Assembly: GCA_030425145.1 (NCBI GenBank)
Contig: JAUHVK010000004.1
Location: 62,001-126,000 of the forward strand
Direction of reading: 5' to 3'
From: Alphaproteobacteria bacterium
GTDB lineage: Bacteria > Pseudomonadota > Alphaproteobacteria > Rhodobacterales > Rhodobacteraceae
DNA: 64,000 bases
Shown: positions 1 through 8,627 of the stretch, piece after piece
Layout: each line of letters starts with the position of its first letter
Numbering within the stretch: the first letter of the stretch is position 1
Program-made: the position numbers and the translations under genes
The notes under the pieces: model-generated
Seen by the model: the letters and a program-made list of their open reading frames with translations, nothing else
What the model was told of the DNA's origin: nothing
The model's database searches: none

Positions 1-1
1 C

Positions 2-637
2 AACCGGTTCCAATTCGATTTCTTCCAGCGCCGCCATCCCGGTTCAGAAGTCCATTTCGTGAAGTCCCTGTTCGATTGGAACATCGTGTCCATCGTTGGG
101 ACCACAACGATCCTGCAACGTGCACTGGATGGTACATTGAGGGACGCGCTGGCTGACGCGAGCCTGTTCCATGTCGACTGGGAAGCCTTGCTGTTCCATG
201 ACGAGATCCCGGGTTTCTGTGTTTTCCATGAAGAAGACATCGCACGAACCTTCGACGACCCGGCGCAGAAAGACGCGCTAACCAGCAAGCTGCTTCACTT
301 GGCGGCTCCTTTACTGAACCCGTCTTATCCGGGTCGGACGCATCTGATTTGGTCCAATATTCAGCCCAACCTTCCGAGCGCTGTCGAGAACGTAATACCA
401 TGGGAGACGTTCCAACTGACGACGGAGCGCTATCAGACGCTCAAGGCACTGGGACAAGCGCTGTTCGGTGAAGAGACAGGCTTTTCGTTTCACAACATCC
501 GTGAAGACATCGCACCAGAGTTGATTGGCGCCAAAGACGTTCGTTTGTTCGACCTTCCCCGTGGCCCAGATTACGAGGGTTCGTTCGAACTCTACGACTC
601 GCTCCTTGCGGGTATCGTGTCAGAGACACACCCCTGA
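2..637 (+). CDS. hypothetical protein, 5' end cut by window edge
   Basis: The reading frame is open from the first bases of the window to the stop at 637, so the true start lies outside. A GTG at 59 is internal and has no ribosome binding site. About 211 residues are visible, acidic and soluble, with no signal peptide, membrane helix or motif that I recognise. The C-terminal third mixes short acidic helices with a conserved-looking LPRGPDYEGSFELY segment. It reads toward hisC 80 bp downstream, but the clear Shine-Dalgarno and spacing suggest hisC is separate. I cannot assign a function. Confidence 0.7.
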   Translation, partial: NRFQFDFFQRRHPGSEVHFVKSLFDWNIVSIVGTTTILQRALDGTLRDALADASLFHVDWEALLFHDEIPGFCVFHEEDIARTFDDPAQKDALTSKLLHLAAPLLNPSYPGRTHLIWSNIQPNLPSAVENVIPWETFQLTTERYQTLKALGQALFGEETGFSFHNIREDIAPELIGAKDVRLFDLPRGPDYEGSFELYDSLLAGIVSETHP

Positions 638-717
638 ACCGGCCTTGAATTGGGGCGGTTTGCCGCTTTCCCTTGCGCCGTTGCGCCGCTAAACCGTCTG
701 CCATAGCGGAGGCCCAG

Positions 718-1803
718 ATGACCAAAATCACCCCACAACCCGGAATCATGGATATTGCGCTTTATGTCGGCGGCAAATCGCATGTCGACGGCGTGTCCAA
801 TGTGGTGAAACTCAGCTCGAACGAAAACCCGTTCGGGCCAAGCCCCGCCGCCCAAGAGGCGGTGCGGCGGTCTGTTCTCGAGCTGCACCGCTATCCGTCG
901 ACCGATCATGCAGCGCTGCGCGCAGCGATTGCCGAAGTGCACGGCCTCAACGCCGAGCAGATCATCTGCGGTGTCGGCTCGGACGAGATCATCACTTTTC
1001 TTTGTCAGGCCTATGCCGGACCGGGCGACGAGGTGATCTACACCGAACACGGCTTTGCGCTCTACAAGATCTGCGCCCTCGCCGCCGGGGCAACCCCGGT
1101 CGAGGTGCCCGAGCACGAACGCGTGACGGATGTCGACGCCATTCTGGCTGCCTGCACGGACAAGACCAAACTGGTGTTCATCGCCAACCCAAACAACCCG
1201 ACCGGAACGATGATCGGTCTGGCCGAGGTCGAGCGACTTGCCGAAAACCTGCCTCCGCAGACGCTTCTGGTGCTGGATGGGGCCTATGCCGAGTTTGTCG
1301 AAGGCTATGACGGCGGTGCCGCGCTGGTACATGCGCGGAACAACGTCGTGATGACGCGCACCTTTTCCAAAATCTATGGCCTGGGCGGGCTGCGCATCGG
1401 ATGGGGTTATGGTCCGCAAGAGGTGATTGACGTCCTCAATCGTATCCGCGGGCCGTTCAACCTGTCGAACACCGCACTCGCCGCAGCCGAGGTGGCCGTG
1501 CGCGATACCGCCTATGTGGAAAAGTGCCGACTCGAAAACACCCGTCTGCGGGCCTGGCTGGCCGAGGCGCTGGCCGAACATGGCGTGCCGTCAGACACCT
1601 CGATGGCGAATTTCGTACTGGCGCGGTTCACCGATGAAGCCGAGGCCGAGGCCTGCAATCTCTACCTGCAAAAGCAGGGTTTGATCGTGCGGCAGGTCGG
1701 GTCCTACAACCTGCCTTTTGCTTTGCGCATCACCGTGGGTGACGAGGCCAGCTGCCGTCGTGTGGCCCACTCAATCGGTCAGTTCAAGGCGGGTGCACGA
1801 TGA
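718..1803 (+). CDS. hisC: histidinol-phosphate aminotransferase
   Basis: A 361-residue fold-type I PLP aminotransferase that transfers an amino group between histidinol phosphate and 2-oxoglutarate; members of this clade can also act on aromatic 2-oxo acids. Visible motifs are the N-terminal [18 protein letters not shown] (about 157-163), the PLP-contacting Asp187 and Tyr190 in LDGAYAEF, the Schiff-base Lys218 in [10 protein letters not shown], and Arg226. The ATG at 718 is chosen because GCGGAGG lies five bases upstream; the frame is open further 5' but without a site. It overlaps the dehydrogenase start by four bases (ATGA). Pairing with tyrA suggests that it may serve phenylalanine/tyrosine synthesis as well as histidine. 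Confidence 0.92.
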   Translation: MTKITPQPGIMDIALYVGGKSHVDGVSNVVKLSSNENPFGPSPAAQEAVRRSVLELHRYPSTDHAALRAAIAEVHGLNAEQIICGVGSDEIITFLCQAYAGPGDEVIYTEHGFALYKICALAAGATPVEVPEHERVTDVDAILAACTDKTKLVFIANPNNPTGTMIGLAEVERLAENLPPQTLLVLDGAYAEFVEGYDGGAALVHARNNVVMTRTFSKIYGLGGLRIGWGYGPQEVIDVLNRIRGPFNLSNTALAAAEVAVRDTAYVEKCRLENTRLRAWLAEALAEHGVPSDTSMANFVLARFTDEAEAEACNLYLQKQGLIVRQVGSYNLPFALRITVGDEASCRRVAHSIGQFKAGAR

Positions 1804-2711
1804 CGACGATTTACAACCGTGTTGCCCTGATCGGCTTGGGTCTGATTGCGTCGTCCATGTTCTGGTCGATGAAACGCGGCGGACTGGCGGGTCATGTCAC
1901 CGGTTACGCGCGCAGCGCGGACACTCGCGACACCGCCCGCCGGATCGGGTTGTGTGACACGGTATGTGACACGCTGGCCGAAGCTGTCAAAGATGCCGAT
2001 CTTGTTGTTCTGGCGGTGCCGGTTGGCGTCATGGGGCAGATTGCCGAAGAGATTGCGCCCCACCTCAAACCGGGTGCGACCGTCACGGATGTGGGGTCGG
2101 TCAAAGGCCAGGTCATCACCGATGTCGCCCCGCACATTCCAGAGGGTGTGAATTTCGTGCCGGCCCACCCACTGGCGGGGACGGAACATTCCGGACCGGA
2201 GTCGGGCTTTGCCACGCTGTTTGACAACCGCTGGTGCCTGATTGTGCCGTCTGAAGGCACCGATCCCGAGGCCGTCGAAACCCTGTCGCGCTTTTGGCGT
2301 GGGCTTGGATCGAATGTCGATGTGATGGAGCCGGACCATCACGACCTTGTTCTGGCCGTGACATCGCATTGTCCGCACCTCATCGCCTACACCATGGTCG
2401 GCGTGGCGGATGACCTGCGGCGCGTCACCGACAGCGAAGTGATCAAATACTCCGCCGCCGGGTTCCGCGACTTTACCCGCATTGCGGCGTCAGACCCGAC
2501 GATGTGGCGCGATGTGTTCCTGACCAACAAGGACGCGACGCTGGAAATCCTCGGGCGCTTCACGGAAGAGCTGTTCGCCCTGCAACGAGCGATCCGACAG
2601 GGCGACGGACCGCTGCTTCACGATTACTTTACTCGGACGCGGGCTATCCGACGCGGTATCATCGAAGCGGGCCAGGATACGGCGGCCCCCAACTTCGGGC
2701 GATCTGGATAG
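1800..2711 (+). CDS. tyrA: prephenate/arogenate dehydrogenase family protein
   Basis: A 303-residue NAD(P)-dependent dehydrogenase that oxidatively decarboxylates prephenate or arogenate in tyrosine synthesis. The N-terminal Rossmann motif reads [12 protein letters not shown] (about 8-19), followed by a PDH-type helical C-terminal half with [12 protein letters not shown] (about 122-133) and SHCPHLIAY, which are hallmarks of the family. There is no fused chorismate mutase or ACT domain, as is usual in alphaproteobacteria. It is translationally coupled to hisC by an ATGA overlap, so both are likely made from one transcript. Substrate preference (prephenate or arogenate) cannot be read from the sequence. 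Confidence 0.9.
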   Translation: MTTIYNRVALIGLGLIASSMFWSMKRGGLAGHVTGYARSADTRDTARRIGLCDTVCDTLAEAVKDADLVVLAVPVGVMGQIAEEIAPHLKPGATVTDVGSVKGQVITDVAPHIPEGVNFVPAHPLAGTEHSGPESGFATLFDNRWCLIVPSEGTDPEAVETLSRFWRGLGSNVDVMEPDHHDLVLAVTSHCPHLIAYTMVGVADDLRRVTDSEVIKYSAAGFRDFTRIAASDPTMWRDVFLTNKDATLEILGRFTEELFALQRAIRQGDGPLLHDYFTRTRAIRRGIIEAGQDTAAPNFGRSG

Positions 2712-2718
2712 GGTATCG

Positions 2719-3612
2719 ATGCGGGTCACGAGTGTTTTGGTTTGTGTTTGGATCGGATTGGCCGCCACGGCGCAGGCCGCACCGGACACCTCTCTGAGAC
2801 CCGTCGCTCGCAACTCCGCGACTCTGGAATCGCCACAAGCCGCGCTGGGTGAGACGCGGCCAACGGCCCGCCCCGCCGTCTTTGAAGCGGCACTGACGGA
2901 TCAGCTGACCCGTCAGTTCGAAGGTGAAGCAGATCCCGGTTTTCAACGCGCTTTGACCGACCAGATTGGACAGGCGACACGCGCCTTTGCCACCTTTTCA
3001 CCGCAGGCGACGGGCCTTTCGATCCGGCCCAATCTCCGCCCGGACAGCATGGTGCAAAAAGCGATGGCACAGCAGCGCGCACGGGCGCGGGGTGCTGTTT
3101 GCGGTGATCCAGATATTCAGGGTGAGACCGTCGGCTTTGTACCGGGACGGTTGTCGGCCTGTGGCATTCAGGACGCGGTGAAAGTTCGGTCTGTCGCGGG
3201 CATTACGCTCAGCCAGTCGGCGATCATCGATTGCCGGACGGCCAAGGCTCTGAAAACTTGGGTGACGAAAGGTATGAAACCAGCGATCGGGAACCGGGGA
3301 GGGGGAGTGTCCCAAATCCGGGTCGCCGCGCATTACGCCTGCCGTACCCGCAACAGTCAGCCTGGCGCCAAGGTGAGCGAACACGGCAAGGGGCGCGCGA
3401 TCGACATTTCAGGGTTCCGGCTACGTGACGGGTCGGAAATCACACTTATCCAAGGCTGGGACCGTCGGGACACTGGATCCATCCTGCGCAAGATGCACAA
3501 ACGGGCTTGCGGCATTTTTGGAACCGTTCTCGGCCCGGACTCCGATCGGTTTCACAAGGACCATTTCCACTTCGACACCGCACGTTACCGAAGCGGGTCG
3601 TTCTGCCGCTGA
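2719..3612 (+). CDS. extensin-like C-terminal domain protein, exported
   Basis: A 297-residue protein with a Sec signal peptide (about 1-20, cleaved after AQA), a low-complexity region with repeated RP/RPxxRP elements, and a C-terminal extensin-like domain from about residue 125. The domain carries paired cysteines (CGDP, ACGI, IDCRTAKAL, YACRT, RACG, FCR) and SEHGKGRAIDISGF plus DRFHKDHFHFD. These His/Asp motifs resemble the LAS metallopeptidase active site (HxH plus Asp), so a periplasmic peptidoglycan-related activity is plausible, though not shown. It begins seven bases after tyrA and ends two bases from the convergent fliP. Confidence 0.85.
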   Translation: MRVTSVLVCVWIGLAATAQAAPDTSLRPVARNSATLESPQAALGETRPTARPAVFEAALTDQLTRQFEGEADPGFQRALTDQIGQATRAFATFSPQATGLSIRPNLRPDSMVQKAMAQQRARARGAVCGDPDIQGETVGFVPGRLSACGIQDAVKVRSVAGITLSQSAIIDCRTAKALKTWVTKGMKPAIGNRGGGVSQIRVAAHYACRTRNSQPGAKVSEHGKGRAIDISGFRLRDGSEITLIQGWDRRDTGSILRKMHKRACGIFGTVLGPDSDRFHKDHFHFDTARYRSGSFCR

Positions 3613-3614
3613 AG

Positions 3615-4346
3615 TCATTGGTACGACCTCACAAGGCTTTCTGCGACCAGCGCCCACCCGTTCGCGACAACGAAAAACGCCAGTTTGAACGGTAGGGAAA
3701 CGATGGCTGGCGGGACCATCATCATCCCCATGGACATCAGCACCGCTGCAACCACCAGATCGATGATCAGGAAGGGTAGGAAGATCAGAAAACCGACCTG
3801 AAATGCACGGGACAGTTCTGAAAGCAGGAAAGTCGAAATCAGAACCGACAGCGGAGTGTCAGGGCCTGGGTCAGTCAGGCCGAGATCCGGTCTGATACGC
3901 GCCATGGTCGCAAACGTGTCGGGATTGACCTGTGCCGCCATGAAGATGCGAAATGGCTCGAACCCGCGCTCAAACCCCTCTTCAACTGTGACCTGTTCAT
4001 CCAGCAACGGTTTCACCCCCTGCTCCCAAGAGTCTAGCAAAACAGGCTCCATGACGAAGAACGTCAGAAACAGGGCAATACTGACGATCAGCATATTGGG
4101 CGGCGACTGCTGCAAACCGACTGCTTGCCTGAGGATGGCAAGAACGGTGACGATGAACGGAAAGCACGTGATGGTGACAACGATGCCCGGTGCAATGCTA
4201 AGCACGGTGATCAAAGCAATCAGCTGAAAAGTGACGGCGGTAATGGACCCTCCGTCTCCGAAGTCAACCGAGAGGTGTTGCGCCGAGGCACCAGCCGCAG
4301 TCAGCGCCACGATCACGGCACTTATGGCGAGACCCGGTTTCACCAC
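3615..4346 (-). CDS. fliP: flagellar type III export gate protein FliP
   Basis: A 243-residue core component of the flagellar export gate, forming the FliP/FliQ/FliR complex in the inner membrane. It has a cleavable-looking signal segment (about 1-22), then paired hydrophobic helices (about 33-60 and 80-105), a soluble domain containing FRIFMAAQVN, and two C-terminal helices with MGMMMVPPAIVSLPFKL, a FliP signature. The start is GTG directly abutting the fliN TAG stop, so translation is probably coupled. It is the last gene of the minus-strand fliF-fliH-fliN-fliP operon. No FliQ or FliR lies in this window. Confidence 0.93.
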   Translation of the reverse strand: MVKPGLAISAVIVALTAAGASAQHLSVDFGDGGSITAVTFQLIALITVLSIAPGIVVTITCFPFIVTVLAILRQAVGLQQSPPNMLIVSIALFLTFFVMEPVLLDSWEQGVKPLLDEQVTVEEGFERGFEPFRIFMAAQVNPDTFATMARIRPDLGLTDPGPDTPLSVLISTFLLSELSRAFQVGFLIFLPFLIIDLVVAAVLMSMGMMMVPPAIVSLPFKLAFFVVANGWALVAESLVRSYQ

Positions 4347-4643
4347 CTATCCCACGGACGGGCCCAAGTCATTCACATCAACCAGCCGAACGCAAAGTTG
4401 ACCGTGATGCTCACCCGCATCAGCGATTTCAAGCACCCCCATCCCGATGAGCCGGTCGCCGACATACAGCTCGACAAGGTCTTCGACACGCTTGTCCAGC
4501 ATCAGAACCGATCCTTCTTCCAACCTGAGAAGGTCGCGGACCAGAGGTCGCGCGCGGCCGACGGACACGATGATTTCAATTGGGACATGCTTGAATGAGG
4601 CTTCTGATTGGCGAGCCTCAACCTGCGGTACAGAATTATCCAT
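4347..4643 (-). CDS. fliN: flagellar motor switch protein FliN
   Basis: A 98-residue SpoA-domain protein of the C-ring that helps set the direction of rotation and docks the export apparatus. The SpoA fold covers about residues 21-95, with IEIIVSVGRARPLVRDLLRL and the beta-rich VELYVGDRLIGMGVLEI. The ATG at 4643 is preferred over a frame extension further upstream, because the extension lies inside fliH and lacks conservation-like sequence. The start overlaps the fliH stop by eight bases. It is somewhat shorter than enterobacterial FliN (137 residues), having only a brief N-terminal tail. Confidence 0.88.
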   Translation of the reverse strand: MDNSVPQVEARQSEASFKHVPIEIIVSVGRARPLVRDLLRLEEGSVLMLDKRVEDLVELYVGDRLIGMGVLEIADAGEHHGQLCVRLVDVNDLGPSVG

Positions 4644-5238
4644 GGGCGCGCATCTCCGTTTGGTCGTGTAGCGCCGCCTGAACGGCATCTGTGATCTGTG
4701 CGGTTACGTCCGAGAGATCGATCGAGATCTCTTTGCGCCCCAGTCGGATGTCGGCCCCCCCTCCGGGCACATCGGAGGACTCGACCACCGAAATCGGCAG
4801 GCTACCGGCGGTTGCCTGCAAAAATGGGGTCACATGATCGGCAATACCCGGCGCGACCGCGATTTCTACCTGAACCGTTCCCAACTCCCGCGCCATCCCG
4901 GCCAGTTGCTCCGCCACATGTGCTCCCAAAGTCTCCCGGGCGAGCACAGGCAGCATTTTTCCGAGGATTTCATCAAACAAGGGGCGCAGATTTGACAGTA
5001 TTTGCGCGTGAACCTCGTGATAGGTGAACGACAGATCCTGAAGGTTCTGCATGACCCCATCTGCCAGTTGAGCCCCTTCGTCCGACTTGGCCTTGATGGC
5101 GTCGTCCCACCCGGCCCGGTACCCTTTGTCGAATGCCTCAAGCCTTTCGGTTTCAAGCGTGTCATCAGAGATGGAAACCTGTTTCTCTGGGGTGGCTGTG
5201 GAACCGAAATCCTCCAGATAAAGCGCGAGTGAGGTCAT
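4636..5238 (-). CDS. fliH: FliH-like flagellar export regulator
   Basis: A 200-residue acidic protein in the place where FliH is expected, between fliF and fliN. FliH binds the FliI ATPase and ties it to the C-ring. Visible are an amphipathic N-terminal region with DKGYRAGWDDAIKAK (the family G/A-rich helix), a predicted coiled segment (about 60-115), and a C-terminal V-type ATPase subunit E-like alpha/beta domain (about 125-195). Similarity is architectural; sequence conservation in FliH is poor, so the call leans on synteny. ATGA overlap with the fliF stop. Confidence 0.75.
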   Translation of the reverse strand: MTSLALYLEDFGSTATPEKQVSISDDTLETERLEAFDKGYRAGWDDAIKAKSDEGAQLADGVMQNLQDLSFTYHEVHAQILSNLRPLFDEILGKMLPVLARETLGAHVAEQLAGMARELGTVQVEIAVAPGIADHVTPFLQATAGSLPISVVESSDVPGGGADIRLGRKEISIDLSDVTAQITDAVQAALHDQTEMRAHG

Positions 5239-6857
5239 CGCGCATCCTCCCGTCTTGGTTCGTCAAGCCAACTGCGCAGGACTTCGACGGTTTCGCTCCG
5301 CCGCTCTTCAATTAGAGATTTGAGCCGAGCAACGGCATCCTCCGTGTCCTGCGGCTCGGTCCGAACAAGCGGATTCGTGAGGATTGGCAAGTCGTCACCA
5401 CCCTCTGGCTCAATCGTTCCGCTTAGCACCGGCAAATCCTGATCGAGTTCCGTTGCAGGCTTGGCTATCTGCAAAGCGGGGCCCGACGAACGCTTACCTG
5501 ACATAAACAAAGGGCGCAGAACGAATACGCCAAGGACCAACGCGACAAAAGCCAGAACTCCAAGCTGAATAAGGGACATCGTATCGATCTGTCCGGCGAA
5601 CCAACTTGGCTCAGACGGGAGCGACCCAACCGGCGCCATTGGTTCGAACGACAGCGATCTGAGAGTGATAACATCGCCGCGCGTTTCGTCAAAGCCGACA
5701 GCCGAAGCCACAAGATCGCGGAGAGCTGCCAGTTCCTCTTCGGGAACAGGCACAAATGTGGTGGTGCCCTGCGCATCTGTCTGCATCGTACCATTAACCA
5801 TCACGGCGACGGTCAAGCGCCGGATCTCACCGGGTGATCTGATGATCTCGCGCGTGGTCTGAGACACTTCGTAATTCAGTCGTTCGCGCGTTTCAGCGGT
5901 TTGGCGGGTTTCACCTTCGCTACCTGCCGCATCTCCATCCGGCAGATTGGACGCCACAGTCACAGCGCCGGTACCAGCATTTTCCCATTGGTCCGCCCGC
6001 TCCTCACTGTCCGAACTGATCACGAAGCGGCTTTCGGGATCAAAACGCTGTTCCCGTATCGACTCGGTCTCGGTGACCGTATCGATACTGACTTCGACCA
6101 CTGCGTTTCCCGGCCCCACACGCGCTTCAACCAACCGGAGCACACGGTCCCGCAGCATTTCGCCGCGCTCGGCATCTCGCGACACGCTGGCGATATCTGA
6201 CGCGTCCGATAGCAGGCCCAACTGGGAATCGATCAGAGACACCGCGTCCGGCCCCAACCCCGCCACAGCGGAAGCGACCAGATAGCGGATGGCCTGCGCC
6301 TGCTGCCGCTCCAGCCCCCCCATGCGCGTGGTGACATGCACAGATGCGCTTGGCGCAAGATCGGGGCGGAAGGCATTATCGCTTCCAGTGGCGATGTGAA
6401 CTCTGGCAGACACGACATCAGGAGAAGAGACGATGGTCCGCGCAAGTTCGCCTTCCTTGGCGCGCAGATAGGCTGCATCGAACATCTTCGACGTCGTGCC
6501 AAAGCCGGTCAGCGAATCGAGAAGCTCGTAGCCCTGGCTCGTCGACGCGGGAAGACCTTCAGTCGCAAGTGTCAGCCGCAGCTGATCGCGGTTTTTGGCG
6601 GCGACAAAGATCGATGTGCCTTGCACCTCGAACGGAACTGATTTCTGCTGCAAAGACTGGATCACCTCCCCCGCCGCAGACGGATCAAGCCCGGAGTAAA
6701 GCAGCGTCATGCGCGGCTGTGTGACAAGCCGTGACATCCCCAGAATCGCAAGGAAAACCGCGATTGTAGCACCCACCACGACCGCTTTGCGCGTATTGGA
6801 AAGACTTTGCCAGATCGGCAGTAAATTCTGCACTCTCGCCTCCGAACCCAAAAACAT
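5235..6857 (-). CDS. fliF: flagellar MS-ring protein FliF
   Basis: A 540-residue protein forming the membrane MS-ring on which the basal body is built. It has a short N-terminal cytoplasmic tail and TM1 (about 25-42), the RBM domains with the TLLYSGLDPSAAGEVIQSL motif and the SxVHxTT-type repeat (YscJ/FliF family), a loop rich in acidic residues and, after about 425, TM2 (VLAFVALVLGVFVL) followed by a cytoplasmic tail that ends in LKSLIEERRSETVEVLRSWL, the FliG-binding end. It is the first gene of the operon and starts 96 bp from the divergent fliL, with a CtrA-like box between them. Confidence 0.95.
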   Translation of the reverse strand: MFLGSEARVQNLLPIWQSLSNTRKAVVVGATIAVFLAILGMSRLVTQPRMTLLYSGLDPSAAGEVIQSLQQKSVPFEVQGTSIFVAAKNRDQLRLTLATEGLPASTSQGYELLDSLTGFGTTSKMFDAAYLRAKEGELARTIVSSPDVVSARVHIATGSDNAFRPDLAPSASVHVTTRMGGLERQQAQAIRYLVASAVAGLGPDAVSLIDSQLGLLSDASDIASVSRDAERGEMLRDRVLRLVEARVGPGNAVVEVSIDTVTETESIREQRFDPESRFVISSDSEERADQWENAGTGAVTVASNLPDGDAAGSEGETRQTAETRERLNYEVSQTTREIIRSPGEIRRLTVAVMVNGTMQTDAQGTTTFVPVPEEELAALRDLVASAVGFDETRGDVITLRSLSFEPMAPVGSLPSEPSWFAGQIDTMSLIQLGVLAFVALVLGVFVLRPLFMSGKRSSGPALQIAKPATELDQDLPVLSGTIEPEGGDDLPILTNPLVRTEPQDTEDAVARLKSLIEERRSETVEVLRSWLDEPRREDAR

Positions 6858-6893
6858 TCTGCTTTTCGATGGGATCGTTATTGCGCGTGCACG

Positions 6894-6908
6894 TTAACAA
6901 TCGGTTAG
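6894..6908. promoter_or_regulatory. CtrA-like binding box between fliF and fliL
   Basis: The sequence TTAACAATCGGTTAG matches the CtrA consensus TTAA-N7-TTAA at seven of eight defined bases. It lies 37 bp from the fliF start and 46 bp from the fliL start, so one site could control both flagellar transcripts. CtrA is known to control motility genes in Rhodobacter and several roseobacters; the site itself is inferred from sequence only. Confidence 0.55.
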
Positions 6909-6953
6909 TGCCTCACCGATAAAAACAAGCTGTGAACGACAAGTGGAACGATC

Positions 6954-7451
6954 ATGGAATTGGCAGAATCTTCTTCTCCAGATGATGACGCACCTCCAGT
7001 TAAGTCATCAAAGACAGGCTTGGTTCTGTCGGTGATCCTGTGCCTTACAGGTGCAGCCGCCGGCTATTTCGGCGTTTCGACGGGGTTGTTGCCTCTGCAC
7101 ACGCCCAAGGTCCAAAGCGATGCAACCCCCGATGCACACCTGGCTGTTCCGGACGTAAGTTTCGTCGAAATCCCGTCAATCATCGTGACACTCCCGCCCG
7201 GCGCCAAAAACGACCATCTTCGCTTCACCGGTCAGATCGAAGTGCCTGCGGAACATCGTAAAGAAGTCGAATTCCTGATGCCGCGCATACAGGACGTGCT
7301 GAACGGATATCTGCGCGCCTTGACGGCCGACGACATTGAGGGCGCAGGGGCATTATTTAAAATCCGGATGCAGCTCTTTCGCCGGATCGTCATGGTCGTT
7401 GGGCTTGGCAAAGCCAACGGCCTTCTCGTGACAGAATTTGTCTTGAATTAA
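6954..7451 (+). CDS. fliL: flagellar basal body-associated protein FliL
   Basis: A 165-residue single-pass inner-membrane protein that surrounds or stabilises the stator around the motor. It has an acidic cytoplasmic tail (1-23), a TM helix (about 24-43, VLSVILCLTGAAAGYFGVS) and a periplasmic SPFH-like FliL domain ending in RIVMVVGLGKANGLLVTEFVL. The ATG at 6954 is the first in frame after the divergent promoter region. Two accessory genes follow at 9 bp and with an ATGA overlap. Confidence 0.9.
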   Translation: MELAESSSPDDDAPPVKSSKTGLVLSVILCLTGAAAGYFGVSTGLLPLHTPKVQSDATPDAHLAVPDVSFVEIPSIIVTLPPGAKNDHLRFTGQIEVPAEHRKEVEFLMPRIQDVLNGYLRALTADDIEGAGALFKIRMQLFRRIVMVVGLGKANGLLVTEFVLN

Positions 7452-7460
7452 GGGTGCGTT

Positions 7461-7820
7461 ATGGAAATGGTTGCCGATATCCTTTTGGTCGCAGGTGCCC
7501 TTGGTGCTGGGCTGTATTGCTTTGTACTGTCACGTCGTCTGTCGCGGTTTACCGACCTGGAAAACGGAGTTGGGGCCGCAGTCGCTGTGCTCTCGGCGCA
7601 GGTGACAGATTTGCAGACTACGCTGGAAACCGCCCAGAAAACAGCGACCCATTCCAGCGACAGCCTGGAGGACCTGACAAGCCGTGCCGAGGATGCGGCC
7701 AAGCGGCTCGAACTGATGGTCGCTTCGATGCATGATCTGCCGCCCGCTTCGCCCAAGGCAGGACCACCACCCCCACCTGCCGGGCCAGTGTTTTCCCGCC
7801 ATGCCGGAGGTGCCGGATGA
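7461..7820 (+). CDS. conserved hypothetical flagellar-cluster membrane protein
   Basis: A 119-residue protein between fliL and motE. It has an N-terminal TM helix (about 4-23), then a heptad-like coiled coil (about 32-87: LENGVGAAVAVLSAQVTDLQ and following) and a proline-rich C-terminal tail (PPPPPAGP). No enzymatic motif is visible. Its stop overlaps the motE start by four bases, so it is probably co-translated with MotE. I infer a stator or basal-body scaffold role from position and shape only. Confidence 0.75.
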   Translation: MEMVADILLVAGALGAGLYCFVLSRRLSRFTDLENGVGAAVAVLSAQVTDLQTTLETAQKTATHSSDSLEDLTSRAEDAAKRLELMVASMHDLPPASPKAGPPPPPAGPVFSRHAGGAG

Positions 7821-8413
7821 CAAACAAAGGACAGCGCAAAAAAGCCGGAAAATCGCGCAGAAAACAGGGTACGCTCGCCATCATCGGAGCGCTTTTTCTG
7901 CTCTCAGGTGGAATTCGGCTTTTGACAGAAGCAGGACAAGCTATCGCAAGCGAGACTGCGGAAATCGAAGGCAGCAGCGCAGCCACCACTGATTTGGCGC
8001 GGCCCGATACGCTCACCGCGGCGCTTGATGCCATCAAGGTGCGCGAGGAGAGATTGATCTCAAGGGAAGCTGAACTGGACGAACGCGAGGCGACCCTCGC
8101 AGCGGCGGAAATTGCAATTGACGCAGAGCTTGAGAAACTGAAGCAGGCGGAACTCAGTTTGCGACAAACAATCTCACTGGCCGCTGAGGCGGCAGAGGAC
8201 GACCTGTCCCAACTCACGGCGGTCTATGCCAACATGAAACCTAAACAGGCGGCGGCTTTGTTTGAAGAGATGGATTCAACCTTCGCAGCAGGGTTTCTCG
8301 GCCGCATGGCCTCTGACAGCGCCGCGAGAATCATGGCTGGCATGACCCCTTCTAAGGCCTACGAGATCAGCGTCGAATTGGCAGGCCGCAACGCGGATAT
8401 CCCATTGGACTGA
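7817..8413 (+). CDS. motE: MotE-family flagellar chaperone-like protein
   Basis: A 198-residue protein with a basic N-terminus, a TM/signal segment (about 22-42), a long coiled coil (about 70-125, rich in ERxxxREAELDEREA) and a C-terminal MgtE intracellular-N-like domain (about 128-190: YANMKPKQAAALFEEMD, FLGRMASDSAARIMAGM). This architecture matches MotE, known from Sinorhizobium as a periplasmic chaperone for MotC. It closes the fliL-X-motE operon. It ends 16 bp before the tRNA on the other strand. Confidence 0.8.
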   Translation: MTNKGQRKKAGKSRRKQGTLAIIGALFLLSGGIRLLTEAGQAIASETAEIEGSSAATTDLARPDTLTAALDAIKVREERLISREAELDEREATLAAAEIAIDAELEKLKQAELSLRQTISLAAEAAEDDLSQLTAVYANMKPKQAAALFEEMDSTFAAGFLGRMASDSAARIMAGMTPSKAYEISVELAGRNADIPLD

Positions 8414-8429
8414 CCCCTATCGCAGGAAA

Positions 8430-8506
8430 TGGTGATCCCGGCAGGATTCGAACCTGCAACCTGCCCCTTAGGAGGGGGCTGCTCTATCCAGTTGAGCCAC
8501 GGGACC
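8430..8506 (-). tRNA. tRNA-Arg (anticodon CCT)
   Basis: A 77-nt cloverleaf on the minus strand. The acceptor stem is GGTCCCG paired with CGGGATC (one G-U pair), the D arm GCTC...GAGC, the anticodon stem GCCCC/GGGGC with loop CTCCTAA giving anticodon CCT, and the T arm GCAGG-TTCGAAT-CCTGC. CCA is encoded. It reads AGG codons. There is no sign of an integrated element at its 3' end: the motE gene ends normally 16 bp away. Confidence 0.97.
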
Positions 8507-8627
8507 ACGCGTCACAGGCATACCCATACCGTTGGAGCTTGTCATCTCTTCAGTCATTTTTTCACAAGGGTCGCAATCGCTTGCTGGGATGTAAAAGATT
8601 GCGGTAACATCACATTGACAGAATAGG

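Noticed and set aside
673-717. Upstream TTG start for hisC
   Set aside because: The extra 15 residues are Arg/Ala rich and the good GCGGAGG site precedes the ATG at 718.
8400-8520. tRNA-Arg as an attachment site of an integrated element
   Set aside because: No integrase, no direct repeat of the tRNA 3' end was seen nearby, and flanking genes are core flagellar and regulatory genes.
8572-8611. Inverted repeats (CGCAATC/GATTGCG, GATGT/ACATC) upstream of the LacI-type gene as an operator
   Set aside because: Arms are short, widely spaced or mismatched and do not resemble a LacI-family operator with a central CG; not enough to claim autoregulation.
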